64,000 bases of DNA from Dactylorhiza incarnata (Eukaryota > Streptophyta > Magnoliopsida > Asparagales > Orchidaceae), in assembly GCA_033032865.1 (NCBI GenBank), contig JAWHQI010000099.1, forward strand, positions 7,085,501 through 7,149,500, in the 5' to 3' direction. This document shows, piece after piece, positions 33,538 to 45,233 of the stretch; the stretch's first letter is position 1; each line of letters begins with the position of its first letter. The position numbers and the translations under genes are program-made. Below the pieces are notes generated by a model that was given only the letters and a program-made list of their open reading frames with translations, was not told the DNA's origin and searched no databases.

Positions 33538-35285
33538 TGTTGTTTATTGGGTGTCGACTTATCACCTAGAGGGGGGGGGTGAATAGGCTTTTCTTTGTAT
33601 ATTATCCCCTTTTTGGTGTTCTTGATTTCTAGTTAATAGATTTATAAAGTAGAAAGCACAACACAGAAAACACACAATGATATATAGAGGTTCCTCAAGA
33701 CAGGGTGTCTTGAGTAGTCCTCTTTCCCTCTGCGCCTACCTAGCAGTGTGCTAGGCTCGGCAAACGCCGCCAAATCTTCAAGCCCTCAAGCCTTACAACA
33801 CGGACCTGCAAGTCCAACAGCCTAGGCCCGCAAGCGCCTACTTCCCCCAAGCCCGCAAGCTCGACACTCAGGCCCTCAATCCCTACACAACACAGACCCG
33901 CAAGTCCCGTGCCTACAACCTAGGCCCGCAAGCCCCTACTGTGCTCGAGCCCTCAAGCTCGATAAGATCGGACCCGCAAGTCCACTGCCCTGGCCCTCAA
34001 GCCTCACAGCTCTCCAGCCCGCAAGCTAGACGGTGTCAGACCCGCAAGTCCACTTTCCTGGCCCTCAAGCCTCACAACTCTCCATACCTCAAGCTAGACA
34101 AATAGGCCCGCAAGCCTTTACAAGAAATTACAGTAGAAAAACAACTGTTACTACTGCTGGATGAAGATCGACAACTTTAGCCTGATGAAGATTGGCTTCT
34201 TTAGGTTAAAGAAGATGCTTTTTGATATGGAGATTCAACACTGGATCTTCTTCAGTCTTCTCTTCTTTTGCCTGGTGTTGATCGGCTACTTTCCAGTCGA
34301 TGGGGATGACTGATTCTTCAGAGAGCACTTGAAGCTTGCTCTCTACTTGATCTTCTTCTTCTCCGCCGAGAATACCGTTCTCTTGAAGTGTAGCGGCGAG
34401 ATTCTTTCTCATTCTTTTTCTTTATTTTAGGACTACTTTTCTAGGGCATCACTGTTCCCTTTTATAGGATAGATGAGCCGCATAACGGTAACATGTGATG
34501 TCCTTTAATGTCAGACGCCCATTCTATAAGAGCATGCACTGATTGGACAATCAGGCGGCAACATTAAATGCTGATAGCGCGCCCACAACATTTGAATTTG
34601 TCTCGATGATATTTCCATCGTTACGACGTCATGGACAATATCTCGACGATAGGACTTTGTCGAACCCTTATGCCTTGATAGATCTTCAATTATCCTTGCT
34701 TCTACCTCTGATGCTGGTATCTCGACGATACGAGGCATTCTGGTGCTCTTGCATATACGACGATATGCTGTCTCTGACTGTGTCATCGTAATCACCTTGT
34801 TCTCTCTACGACATGCCTTCTTTACGACGATGTTCAATGCCATCAGTCATATTTAGCCTTTTCAGCGACAAGGCTTCTTCACGACAATTTTTGTTATTCT
34901 CGACGACAAGGCCACTTTGGTGAAGTCGACGATACTGCGTCTTCTCTGCGTTCGACGATCTTGCCGAGTCTCAGCGGTCGACGATCTTCCTTCTGAGTTC
35001 GATGATCTTCCTTCTGCGTTCGACGAACACGCCAATTCTCAGCAGTCGTCGATCTTCTTTCTGAGTTTGACGAACTCCATTCTTCGTTCGACGAACTTCC
35101 TTCTGCGTTCGATGAATCTTGTTCTTCTTGACAATATAGTACTTACTGAAATAACTCAGGTCGTACTTGACATATTGTTGATCTCTTCAAGCATGAGCTA
35201 GATGGAACATTAAATACAACTTGCACTTATTATTGACCTGAACACTTCTTCAAATCAGGAACATTGCTGGGCACTATTTCCAACA
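33538..35285 (-). repeat. LTR of B, right copy (5' LTR)
   Basis: 1,748 bases, same layout as the left copy: C-run near the primer site, hairpin array 33775-34115, TATA 34460-34466, CCAAT palindrome 34539-34554, U3 TCGACGA words 34600-35120. It is shorter mainly through a shorter G-run and small indels. Confidence 0.93.
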
Positions 35286-35290
35286 GTTCC

Positions 35291-36060
35291 ACCGTAGGCT
35301 TTATCTTGAACATCAACTCATGAGGGGTCTTTATGTTGATTGGACTTAGAGGCATCCGATTGATGACATAAGTTGCACAAGACATTTCTTTGCCCAGAAG
35401 TACTTTGGGATACTCTTGGTATGAAGCCAACATTTGCAGGTCTCCGTTAGATGATGAATCGTCTACTCTGCAACTTTGTTCTGTTGTGGAGTGTGAGCAC
35501 AAGAGATCTCTCTTCAGATTCCATGCTTCCTGCAGAAGTTAAAGAACGCATTTGAGCTGAACTCAACTCCATTGTCAGTTCTGAACTTTTTGATCCGCAG
35601 GTTAAGCCGACCCTCCACTAGCTCCTTGAATTCCACAAACTTTTCAAAGGCTTCAGACTTCTCCTTCAGAAAATATACCCAAGTATATCTAGTGAAGTCA
35701 ACAATCAAAACCAACATATACCTGCTACCTCCAAGACTGACAGTTGCGGTAAGTCCAAACAGATCACCTTGAATACACTCCAATGGTGCTTTGCATCTGC
35801 TTTGTGATTTGTCGAATGGAAGGCGATGAGCCTTACCATATTGACAACCTGCACAAACATGACCTTCTCTGAAAGATGACAGACTAGGCAAGCCTCTCAC
35901 AAGGACTCTTCCCGCCATATCCTTCAGCTTATCCATCCCAACATGTCCAAGTCTTTCATGCAAGATAGCGACACTGTCATTAGTCCTCATCTTATCAACA
36001 TTGGAGCTTGTAGATAGCATAAATGATGATTTCAATTTAGAGTTTGTTTTGCAAAACCTT
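35291..36060 (-). pseudogene. pol: K1 copia integrase, N-terminal part
   Basis: In minus sense 36035-35514 encodes the GAG-pre-integrase zinc region (HERLGHVGMDKLKD, then CAGCQYGKAHR) and the integrase core: QGDLFGL with the first Asp and FRTDNGVEFSSN with the second. 35502-35286 continues in another frame through TPQQNKVAE (catalytic Glu region) and TYVINRMPLSPINIKTPHELM, then meets the B insertion. Integrase would join the cDNA to the chromosome. A frameshift near 35505 and stops inactivate it. Sequence upstream of 36060, with protease and gag, is missing. Confidence 0.9.
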
Positions 36061-36501
36061 TCCGGGTGCGCATAGTAGAATTCGGCGGGCGCGTTCGAGG
36101 CGTCTCACGAGTACTCCTACTTCGAGAAACTAACCTTTATCCTACTTCGATGAATAAAAGTAATGACCTTTCCTTCTTTCAGAATATCGACGATCACGGC
36201 GCGGCGGCGCCGCCGAATTCATTTAATTGTTGTATAGAAAGGGAGAGTTTTTGCGAGTCTTTGTACCGTTATTATCCAAACTAATCATTCAAAAAGGCAA
36301 GTATACCTTATCGCGCACAGTATATGATAAATTTTTAGAAAATTATCAAGGTCGTATTTTTTCACGGATCTCGTCGAGTACTGCTACTTAGAGAATACGG
36401 CTATTGTTTTATCGGATAAAAATGTGATTTAAAGAAATTAAAATTACAGAAAATGAAAGACAAAAATTGAATTTACAGAAAATGAAAGACAAAAATGCAA
36501 T

Positions 36502-36665
36502 CTCTACCCGAATGGGTAGAGGGAAGTAAATGCGTGAGCGAGTTCTACCCAAATGGGTAGACGGGAAATAAATGCGGTGCAAGTTCTACCCAAACGGGTA
36601 GACGGGAAATAAATGCAGTGCAAGTTCTACCCAAATGGGTAGACGGAAAATAAATGCATGACAAT
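36502..36665. repeat. 41-bp tandem repeat, about 4 copies, with palindrome
   Basis: TCTACCC-AAAT-GGGTAGA recurs at 36503, 36544, 36585 and 36626, each followed by a GGGAAATAAATGC spacer. The inverted arms are kept in all copies while the loop varies (GAAT, AAAT, AAAC). Confidence 0.88.
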
Positions 36666-37528
36666 AAAATAAAACTAAACTATGAAGAGAAATGATGACA
36701 TAAGTAACGAAGACGTAAAACAACGAAAAGAAAAATGACGTAAAATAAGCAAACACATAAACGACAACATAAAACGAAAGCGAAAAATAACGAAAAGAAA
36801 AACAACGGAAACAAAAAACAACGAAGGCAAAAATTGCGGGAACGAAAATAACGAGAATGAAAATTGCATCGAAACAAAAATAAACAAAAACATAATATTC
36901 GGCTCTAATCTCTACCGCGTCAAGGAAGAAAAAGAATGAAAAATTATGACGGCAAATAATTTCGAATCAAAGCGAAAAAAAAGATAACCAAAATTCGAAT
37001 TAAAGAGAAATTAAATGGAAACGTAATATTCGGCTCCATCGATTCCGTGTCAAGGAAGAAAAAGAACGAAAGTTACGAAGATGAATAAATTTGAATTAAA
37101 ACGAAAACCAAAATTATAGCGGTAAATAAGCTTAGCTAAAGAAAGGAAAAATGCAGGAATTGAAGTGCGGATAATAAAACTAAGTTATGAATGGAAATGA
37201 CAAGACATAAATGAACTAAATTATGAATTGAAATACAGTACATAAATGAAATTGCAGAAATGAAACTACACTATGAATTTGAAATTGCACGAAATAAAAA
37301 AAAAACTAAACTTATTTTATTGCCATAATAAAGGAGGTTACATGAAATAAAATTACAAGAAATAAAAAGTACAAGAAATAAAAACATTACAACACTTAAT
37401 TAATTACTTTAAAAAAACATAAACAAAACTAAAAACTAAAAGAAAATGCAGAATGAGTGGAGAAAAGGGTGGAAGATCACCCAAAAATGGGTCATCCAAG
37501 AGGGGAGATAAGTGAGGGGGTAAGCTTG

Positions 37529-37536
37529 TATTTATA
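37529..37536 (-). promoter_or_regulatory. TATA-like box, unclassified gypsy LTR
   Basis: TATAAATA on minus. CGACGGGA palindromic words lie upstream in that sense, including the 12-base palindrome CGTCGATCGACG at 37707-37718. Confidence 0.5.
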
Positions 37537-38365
37537 GAGAAATCTTAGCTTGTTGGAGAAGTTAGGTGGGCGGATAGAGATTTCTAGAAGGTGATGGGCT
37601 GGAGGTGAGCTGGATGGCACTAGAAGGAGGTGAGCTGGAGTTTTGGTGTACGAATAGATGGCTGGAAGATGCTCCAAGGAGTGAGCTGGCAGGCTGGAAG
37701 GCTTCTCGTCGATCGACGGGAAGGCAGCTGGTTTTAGAAATCGACAGGAAGGCTTCTCATTCTAGAAGTCGACGGGAAGGTGCTCTGGAAATTGGCGGGA
37801 AGGTGCTCTGGAAGATCGACGAGATTGCTGCTAGTTCTGGAAGTCGACGGGATCCTGGCTCGATCGACGGGAAGATGGCTCAATCGACTGGAAGAGGTCT
37901 TGACCGACAGGAAATTAGAGTGCGCTGGCAGCAAAATTTAATCCTAAATAAATTTCAAAGGCCAGGTCTCGAACCCGGGGTGGCATCACAACAAGCCAAG
38001 ACCAGAACTTGTGAGCCAAGTAGTTCCTTCAACCTATATAGAGCAATAACTATACTTATTATAATTGCGCAGATATTTTTATTTTTTAATTCAATTTTCT
38101 TCTAATTTACATAATTATTTATATAATTATATTTAATATATATACAGTGTTATTATTTATTATATATATTATTATATATTATATACTATTATTATTTATT
38201 ATATATATATTTGTATTATTATATTTTTACTTCATATTTACATATAAATATATAAATATTTTTTATACTTATTATTTACATATATATACATCACTACTTA
38301 TAATATTACATTTACATATATATGACTATATTATTTATACATCTTTATATCTTTATTTTATAATT

Positions 38366-38831
<466 letters not shown>

Positions 38832-39648
38832 CATTGTTTTCAATGGCATATATACATCTTTATTTTATGGTTTTATTTATTCATAGTATTATATGTACAT
38901 TAAATAAATAATTTATTTCAAAATTTATAATTAAATAAATATATTTACAAGGGATATTTATACATATTTTTTCTAATTTGTTTCATACTTAAATAGCTTC
39001 TTCTTTACATATAGGTATATATTTATATACATTAGATAAAACAATCCATTTTATTTAATACTATACATGAAATATGTATAATTTTACTTAAAACAATGTT
39101 AAAAACTATATTAAAATACATGTATTCCACTATTCATCAAATACCCCCATACTTAAGCTTTCGCTATTCCAGAGCAAAAGTAAGAGAAATATTTATAAGA
39201 TTAACATAAAAGTCTATTTCTAAGCTAACATTTAATATAACCAAAAAGAAAGACCAAAATAAAAATCTAGAGTAGAAAGAGTTAAGTCCTAAGCTATGCA
39301 AATAATTTAAGTAGGGGAATATTTTTGCCAAGAGACTTCTTAGTTTTTCAAATAGAAAACAAAATTGCAATGTTAGTAAATACGATTAGATTAAAATTAT
39401 ATGAACCTTAGCTTTTAAGAAATTTAAAGGAAATAATACAAGTTATTAAATATGCTCTCAATTTTTTTTAAATTAAATCTAAATACGAGAAATTGGCTAA
39501 GGGGAAAGGGTTTAAAGTATTGGCCAAAAGAAATAAGAGCACTTAAATTAGGAGTGATGAATTTTATCCTCTCACCCCTATCGGTTTTTATTTCTTTGGT
39601 GCCCACCGTATTTTACGGGGGTTAAAATTTTCAATTTTAATAACCTAA

Positions 39649-40657
39649 TGTGTACAACCCCGATATTCGCCAGACAAGGAGGAGGGGCATTTCGAGAGGT
39701 CAACATAGAGAAGAAAGTAGTAAGGGGGATGAGACAGAGAAGTCCTCGCAAGAATCGGGCGAGCGAGGCAAGCCCTCACCGACTGTTCGCTGGTAGGCTG
39801 GCGAGATCGATACTCGCCGTGCATTCGCGAGAAGGGCTGGCGAGCCAAGCGCTTGCAGGTCGCTTACAACAGTTCTCTGCGTTCGATGAACGGCCATCTG
39901 CGTTCGATGAACGACGCTCTGTGGTCGACGAAGATGTTCATTTCTGCGCTCGACAAAATCTGCTCTGCGTTCGACGAGCTCCCTTCTCAGCTCGACGAAC
40001 TCGCTGAGGAAGGCAGTCATCTCGGGGGGATCAGGGTGAACTCGCAGGAAGGTGCGCGAGGCCGGATCTCAGTGGCTGATGCCAGAAGGGTCCTAGGCGA
40101 AGTCTTAACGACGTGCTCGCCAAGAGGGATGTCGCGAAAGAGAACCGCGAGAAGGCGGCGAGAGCTCTCGCGAGCAATGTTCTCGCAAACCCCTTGCCCG
40201 TAGATTGACAGGGAGGTAATACCTCCTTACCCCCAGTGGTCTATCATTAGCCTTTCCAAGCAGCGGAGTTTGGCTGTTAGCAGACCAATTTTGGGGTGCG
40301 GATAGTAAAATCAAAAGGCAGAATCCTGCTATTTGCAGGCCAGTTCAGAAAATCTATAAATAAGACCCAAAGAGCACCTTTGGAGAGGACTTCTCTTTTT
40401 AGAGCTTCTCTCTCCTCAGGCTCTCCTTGGTTGGCATTTTCAGAGCTCTCCAAGGTGCCCGGGCTTCAGCATTGGCTTGGGAGGGGAAGCGCTCTAAAGA
40501 TCTTTCGGGTGTGTGGTGGGTCCTCCTTGCTGAGTTTAAGGGTCCATGTCCAGTTCTGAGGCTTCAGTCTATCCCTTCAATGGATTAGTAAGTTCCAGCT
40601 GCCACCCAACTTGTTGGGGGCCCCGAGCTCCACATAGACCATTTATTGGTTTCAACA
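39649..40657 (+). repeat. LTR of Tat-like Ty3-gypsy T1
   Basis: It probably starts TGTGTACAACCCCG and ends GGTTTCAACA, just before a TTTTTGGTGCTGTAAGCG primer-site-like segment and a gag start. U3 contains CGTTC-GAT-GAACG palindromes at 39880-39892 and 39901-39913 and other TCGACGA words to 40010. A TATA box follows at 40355-40362. The start is less certain than the end. Confidence 0.7.
40355..40362 (+). promoter_or_regulatory. TATA box of T1 LTR
   Basis: TATAAATA in AAAATC-TATAAATA-AGACC, about 300 bases before the LTR end. Confidence 0.78.
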
Positions 40658-40713
40658 TTTTTGGTGCTGTAAGCGTGGAGTGCAGCTGGTTGAAGAAAAT
40701 CTCAAGAAGGAAG

Positions 40714-41455
40714 CATGACAGGAGAGGATGAGCAGGAGGCGAGACCTGGAGGATCGCAACCCCCAGGAGCGCCAGCAACGATGGAGATGCTGGCAGACCT
40801 TAGGCGAGACCTTCTTGGAGCTTTTCAGAGCGTTCTCGTCACGGCGCTCGGCAGTCTCGCAACCCCAGCGACCTAGGTGGCTCCTCCGCCAAGGGTGGGC
40901 GAGAATGCCCTGGCTCTGCGAGCCGGAAGGGAGGCAGCGACCTAAGGTGCGGGGCGAGACCTCTCCGGACGAGAACTTTTCCCCAGCTTAGAGAGGGCAA
41001 GCGAGATCCCTGCGAGGGTCGCCCAAGTGGAAGGGGTCCCGGCCAGTGGGGGCCCGATGAGTGGTCCTTTGGCGAGCCTGAGGTCGGCAGGAGCTGTGTC
41101 GCCAGGAGAGCTCGCAGGGAGAGTTGAGCAGGTCCATAGGGTGAGTGGGTGGTGCCCTTTTTGCGAGTTGGTGCTCTCGGCACCACTCCCCGAAGGATTC
41201 AGGGAGCCGACCATGACGCTGTATACCGGCAAGGATGACCCCGTTCAACACTTGCAATGGTTCGAGGATATGGTTTCGATCAGATCCATGTCGAACGCCT
41301 TCAAGTGCCAACTTTTTGCTACCACCTTGAAGGAGAAGGCAAGGGACTGGTTCCACCAGCTGCCCTCGGGGTCGATTTTTGCCCTCGGGTTCCACCAGCT
41401 GCCCTCGGGTTCCACCAGCGCTGGATGGACTTGTTGTAAAGCTCCCCATGTATGA
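40714..41455 (+). pseudogene. gag: Tat-like gypsy gag, broken (T1)
   Basis: It starts with an ATG 56 bases after the LTR end and parallels the intact frame at 51761. The N-terminal low-complexity region has two in-frame stops (near 40875 and 40945) and a frame change near 40990. 41027-41350 then continues in one frame with the retrotransposon gag core: FCELVLSAPLPEGFREP, YTGKDDPVQHLQWFEDM, and LKEKARDWFHQLPSGSI. The sequence departs from T2 after 41380, where CCCTCGGGTTCCACCAGCTG is repeated, and ends in unrelated copia D sequence. Gag would form the particle; this copy is dead. Confidence 0.82.
41370..41425 (+). repeat. Short filler duplication at T1/D junction
   Basis: GGTTCCACCAGCTGCCCTCG occurs almost three times in a row at the point where T1 stops matching T2. 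It looks like templated filler from break repair. Confidence 0.6.
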
Positions 41456-42423
41456 TTGAAGTATTTGACAGATGATGGAGAAGCTTTCTCTTGAAGACAT
41501 AAATCTTCTGTAGCAGATTGATCTGGAAGAAAAGGTTCTTCAGATTCCTTGTTGCTCTTTTAGAAGACTTGAACTTGCAGCAGGTATCTGATATTGAACT
41601 TTGAAGAGGATGTTCTCAGAGAGATGATGATTGCTGCTTGATTAAGAAGAAGACTGAGAATGTTTTTACATAGTGTTCTTCTCTTTTCTTTCTCTATACT
41701 TGTGTATGTTCTCTCTCTGTATTCTGTAAGAGTATATTTAAATTCTGTCGAGAGCTGAGACAATAAAGTCCATCTTGATATCTTCTCTTTTTGGAAATAG
41801 AATAATCAGCCTTTAATCCTTTCTTGGAATAACAACAAAAACCAAACGACTTTGGCAGGTCCTTTAATTCCTTAGCCGTGTAATATTCCTTTGCATTAAT
41901 TGTCAACGACTATTTCTGTCTTGGAATAAGGAAAGAAAGAATATAATAATTGAATATAATATTCTTACTTATCTGTCTTGAATATGTCCAAAGATATTTG
42001 AATAGATCCGTTAAAGTTGAAGATCTATATTCAAAGAACTGATATTTAAGGAATTAATTGATCTGGAATCAATATTTGTCGATCTGAGCCTTAATAAAAA
42101 ATTTGTCGAGCGCTGGCTGGAATTCGTCGAGCGCTGCTCAGAGAATGTCGAACGCGGGCTAGAAATCTATCGAGCGCTGGCTGGAACTGTCGAGCGCTGG
42201 CTGGAAAACTTTCGAGCGCTTGCAAGAATTCATCGAGCGCTGGCAACCATCTGTCGAGCGCCGATAACCATTTGTCGAATGCTGGGAACTTAGATTTTTC
42301 CTTAAGTTCTAGCTAATCTATCAGCCTAAAGACTTGACCCTTAAACTATACAATGGGGTCAACTTGATCCTAGTTCAACATATAGTGATCCTAGCCCAAA
42401 TCAGTAATAGGGTTGTTCCAACA
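41426..42423 (-). repeat. 3' LTR part of copia D
   Basis: It ends TTGTTCCAACA at 42423, followed in minus sense by a polypurine tract. U3 is rich in TGTCGAGCGCTGGCTGG words (42096-42290). A weak TATA-like site (minus TTTAAATATA) is near 41733-41742. The U5 end is lost at the T1 junction. About 350 bases (41887-42240) recur at 44855-45203. Confidence 0.72.
42096..42290. repeat. U3 word cluster of D (TCGAGCGCTGG)
   Basis: About nine copies of TCGAGCGCTGG(CTGG) or TCGAACGC variants at roughly 20-25 base spacing. The same cluster is at 45060-45200. Confidence 0.85.
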
Positions 42424-42437
42424 ATCTCCCCCTATTT
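42424..42437 (-). promoter_or_regulatory. Polypurine tract of D
   Basis: Minus strand AAATAGGGGGAGAT beside the 3' LTR. Confidence 0.8.
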
Positions 42438-42463
42438 GGGTTAGGATACTATTTGACAATCAA

Positions 42464-44863
42464 TCAATTAAATACAACCGAAAAATAAACAGCAGAGCAA
42501 AAAATATATCTAACAGAATGTAAATTCATTTCAGCAGAAAGAATAAAATGTAGTGCTCTGAGTTTATAAACTTTACAATCAAAATGATAAACGAAAACAC
42601 AATAAAGTCTGAACCTTTTCATTGATTTACTGAGGGAGGCTTGAAAATGATTTTTTCTGTTAGGATCTTCAGATTCCTTCTTACTCAAGTAGAGATCCTG
42701 AGCTCCCAAAATGGTTTGAGTTTTGCTTTGAATAACAACTTCTTGTGGGTGCTGGATCAAGAATTCTTCAGCATTGAAAAGATTCTTTGATTTATACTTT
42801 TCAAATTCTTTTCTTCTATATTCTGACATAGTTGAATACTGAGAATAATCCTTTCCTTCAGCTTTAGCTTTATTTATCTGAGCTGTGGCAATTGACTCCC
42901 TGAATCTAGCCATATGTGCTATTTCTTCAGCTTCTGTATCAACAGGAGAATAAGATATTTCATCAAGATCAGTGTCCTGTACTAAAGGTTGGTCAAAAGG
43001 AATATTTCTTTTCCTGTGCATGGATCCATCAGATATATGATATATGTATTTTGTGGAAACATTTCTGGAAGAATCTGAAGGGAGTCCTGAAGACCAATAA
43101 CTCTGATAACCACTTGTGCTAGCTGGTCTCCTTGATTGCTGAGGTGTGGATTTCTGAGAGGAGGAAAATGGTGCTGCTGAGCCTGCTGCTGGAGGAGGAG
43201 GAGGAGGACGGTTATATTTGACAGGCTTGTCAGAATAATAACCAGTCTTCCTCATCTTCTTTCTTCTTATGTTTTCATTCCTTGAGAATTTCATCCAGTG
43301 TGGTGTATCTTTGTCAAGAGTAATGTTATGAAGAACATAATAAGGAATATCACTCTCAGGGTTTGGAGGCTTGGGGACAGCCTTTGACTTTGCTTTCCTT
43401 CTCTTTCTCTTCTTTGATAAAGTATTATCAGAATCACTATCACTATCTTCTTCATTAGAGTCAGAGGATGGAATTGGTTCATCATATAAAGCATTGACCA
43501 ATTTAAGAGCTTTGATCCTTTGCTCTTCAGCTTCAAAAGCTTCATCCGCTGCTTTCCATATTTCATCAAAGTTGGGAATAGGGGATTCATCAAAAACAAA
43601 AACTGGAAAATCAAAACTTGTGAGAATTTCTTCTGCAATTACAGCTGATTCTTCTGCTTGAACTGGAGCTTGAGTTTGAACTTGAACTGAAGTAGGAGCT
43701 GGCTCTGTAGTCTGAACTTCAAAACTTTTGATAATTGTTTTCAACAGAACTTTATCTATAGGAGCAGTGTATGGAACAATTGCTCTAGAATATTCATGAT
43801 ATTTTGGCAAAACTGAGTAAATAGAATTGAACTTAGACAGCAAATGAATAATATCTAAAGAAGGGTGAATATAGATATTATTTATTTCTTCTATAGCTGG
43901 AAGTGCTGAAACTGTTGATAAGTCAATCATTTCTGAATCAAATACTGGCATTTCAGAACCTGGGGCTTCTTGAGCTTCTTCAAACACTAGAGCTTCTGAA
44001 TCTGGAGCTTCTGGAGCTTCTTCATAAGGCATCTCCCCCTGCCTAGCTTCAGGGAGACCTGAATATAGGCCCCTAGAAGAAGGGACAGAAAGAGAGGAAG
44101 AAGTTGAAGATACTTTAGAAGATAATTCAGAAATGGCTAAAAGAATTGGAGCAAGTTTTGCATCCAAGATGGAGTCAAGATTTGAAAGAATATGATGAAC
44201 TGGAGCATATGTTGCATCCAGGATTTGATCTAGCTTAGGAAGAGTGTAATCAAGAATTTGATCAGCAACAGAGTGAAAATTTAAAAATAACATTTCAGGT
44301 GGATGAGATGAAGATGATTGAGAAGTAGATGGAATGGTAGTTGGTACAAGGATGTTTGAAACATTGGCATGTTGTTGAGGGATGTTTGAATGAATAGGAC
44401 ATGAATGATGTATGGGTGACTGCTGGTCATCATGTATGGGAGATGGAGGTGGAGAGGTATGAGGAGGTAGAAGGGTAAATGAAGGAGGTGGAATGTCATC
44501 AATGGGTGTAGGAGAATTTGGAGGTGGAGTTGGGAGAGGAGGAGAAGAAACAAGAGGAGGAGGAGAAGGAGCTTCTAGAAGGGTTGAGGGAGTGACTGGA
44601 TCAGTCCTGGTGCCTTCAGAAGTTTTTTTTTGTGCAACTGCTCTTGGGTTCTTCTTGGGAAACACCCTGTCCCATTTAGCAAAGAGAGCTGAGGTCAGCT
44701 TCTTGCTAGCATTTATGGTTACCTTGGGAGAGACCAAAAGGTCTTGGTGCCTTTCCTGCAATACAATACCTAAAATTCTTCCAAAACATACACTATCCTT
44801 AGACACTTTCTTCTTAATCAATCCAAAAAGAATTGATCCCCAATTAACTTTCTTCCTTTGCAT
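42464..44863 (-). CDS. Accessory ORF of copia D (799 aa, N-terminus lost)
   Basis: One long open frame. Residues 1-75 (QRKKVNWGSILFGLI, then LTSALFAKWDRVFPKK) match the second half of the accessory core in F (KKKVDWATWLLKMI..ALFSKWTRQIPK). The first half is missing because the frame begins at an LTR junction, so the ATG is probably not original. A Pro-rich stretch follows (about 90-190), then a helical region, acidic Ser/Asp blocks (about 465-490), a basic KKRKRRKAKSK segment (about 495-505), a second Pro-rich run (about 560) and a charged C-terminus containing EFEKYKSKNLFNAEEFLIQHP. No known enzyme motif was seen. The last roughly 40 residues may be accidental read-through. An intact 799-codon frame in a broken element suggests the damage is recent. 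Confidence 0.7.
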   Translation of the reverse strand: MQRKKVNWGSILFGLIKKKVSKDSVCFGRILGIVLQERHQDLLVSPKVTINASKKLTSALFAKWDRVFPKKNPRAVAQKKTSEGTRTDPVTPSTLLEAPSPPPLVSSPPLPTPPPNSPTPIDDIPPPSFTLLPPHTSPPPSPIHDDQQSPIHHSCPIHSNIPQQHANVSNILVPTTIPSTSQSSSSHPPEMLFLNFHSVADQILDYTLPKLDQILDATYAPVHHILSNLDSILDAKLAPILLAISELSSKVSSTSSSLSVPSSRGLYSGLPEARQGEMPYEEAPEAPDSEALVFEEAQEAPGSEMPVFDSEMIDLSTVSALPAIEEINNIYIHPSLDIIHLLSKFNSIYSVLPKYHEYSRAIVPYTAPIDKVLLKTIIKSFEVQTTEPAPTSVQVQTQAPVQAEESAVIAEEILTSFDFPVFVFDESPIPNFDEIWKAADEAFEAEEQRIKALKLVNALYDEPIPSSDSNEEDSDSDSDNTLSKKRKRRKAKSKAVPKPPNPESDIPYYVLHNITLDKDTPHWMKFSRNENIRRKKMRKTGYYSDKPVKYNRPPPPPPAAGSAAPFSSSQKSTPQQSRRPASTSGYQSYWSSGLPSDSSRNVSTKYIYHISDGSMHRKRNIPFDQPLVQDTDLDEISYSPVDTEAEEIAHMARFRESIATAQINKAKAEGKDYSQYSTMSEYRRKEFEKYKSKNLFNAEEFLIQHPQEVVIQSKTQTILGAQDLYLSKKESEDPNRKNHFQASLSKSMKRFRLYCVFVYHFDCKVYKLRALHFILSAEMNLHSVRYIFCSAVYFSVVFN

Positions 44864-45203
44864 TAATTGTCAACGGCTATTTCTGTCTTGGAATAAGGGA
44901 AGAAAGAATATAATAACTGAATATAATATTCTTACTTATCTGTCTTGAATATGTCCAAAGATATTTGAATAGATCCGTTAAAGTTGTAGATCTATATTCA
45001 AAGAACTGATATTTAAGGAATTAATTGATCTGGAATCAATATTTGTCGATCTGAGCCATAATAAAAAAATTGTAGAGTGCTGGCTGGAATTCGTCGAGCG
45101 CTGCTCAGAGAATGTCGAACGCTGGCTGGAAATCTGTCGAGCGCTGGCTGGAGAACTGTCGAGCGCTAGCTGGAAAACTGTCGAGCGCTGGCAAGAATTC
45201 GTC
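44855..45203 (-). repeat. Internal LTR fragment of D
   Basis: Repeats 41887-42240 (CCTTTGCATTAATTGTCAAC through the TCGAGCGCTGG cluster). Both LTR ends are missing. The shared phrase CCTTTGCATTAATTG at the junction suggests a deletion through short homology. Confidence 0.78.
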
Positions 45204-45218
45204 ATAACAATGGAACCT

Positions 45219-45233
45219 CGCTTTGATACCACT
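45219..45233 (-). promoter_or_regulatory. Extra primer-binding site left of C's left LTR
   Basis: Minus strand AGTGGTATCAAAGCG directly abuts the LTR at 45234. The other side of the same LTR has a polypurine tract, so this LTR looks like both a 5' and a 3' LTR. Confidence 0.8.

Larger units (their letters stand above)
27210..35285 (-). mobile_element. Non-autonomous Ty1-copia element B, complete
   Basis: 8,076 bp with LTRs at 27210-29018 and 33538-35285, a primer site, a polypurine tract and a perfect TSD inside the K1 integrase gene. In element sense it carries gag (33456-31771), a short remnant region and a broken accessory ORF (31222-29451). Protease, integrase, RT and RNase H are absent. 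Gag sequence and LTR layout resemble SIRE/Maximus-type copia, where an extra ORF also sits before the 3' LTR; this lineage call is inference. Confidence 0.93.

Noticed and set aside
37950..38050. SINE or tRNA-derived element from the B-box-like GGTCTCGAACCC
   Set aside because: No A box at correct spacing, no tRNA fold and no 3' tail with TSD could be seen; similar motifs occur in gypsy LTRs.
40839..41500. Minus-strand frames of 96-170 residues over T1
   Set aside because: Antisense of the gypsy gag and its GC-rich start; similar shadows occur at T2.
44493..44948. 151-residue plus frame
   Set aside because: Antisense of the Pro-rich part of the D accessory ORF; the Gly/Glu-rich start mirrors proline codons.
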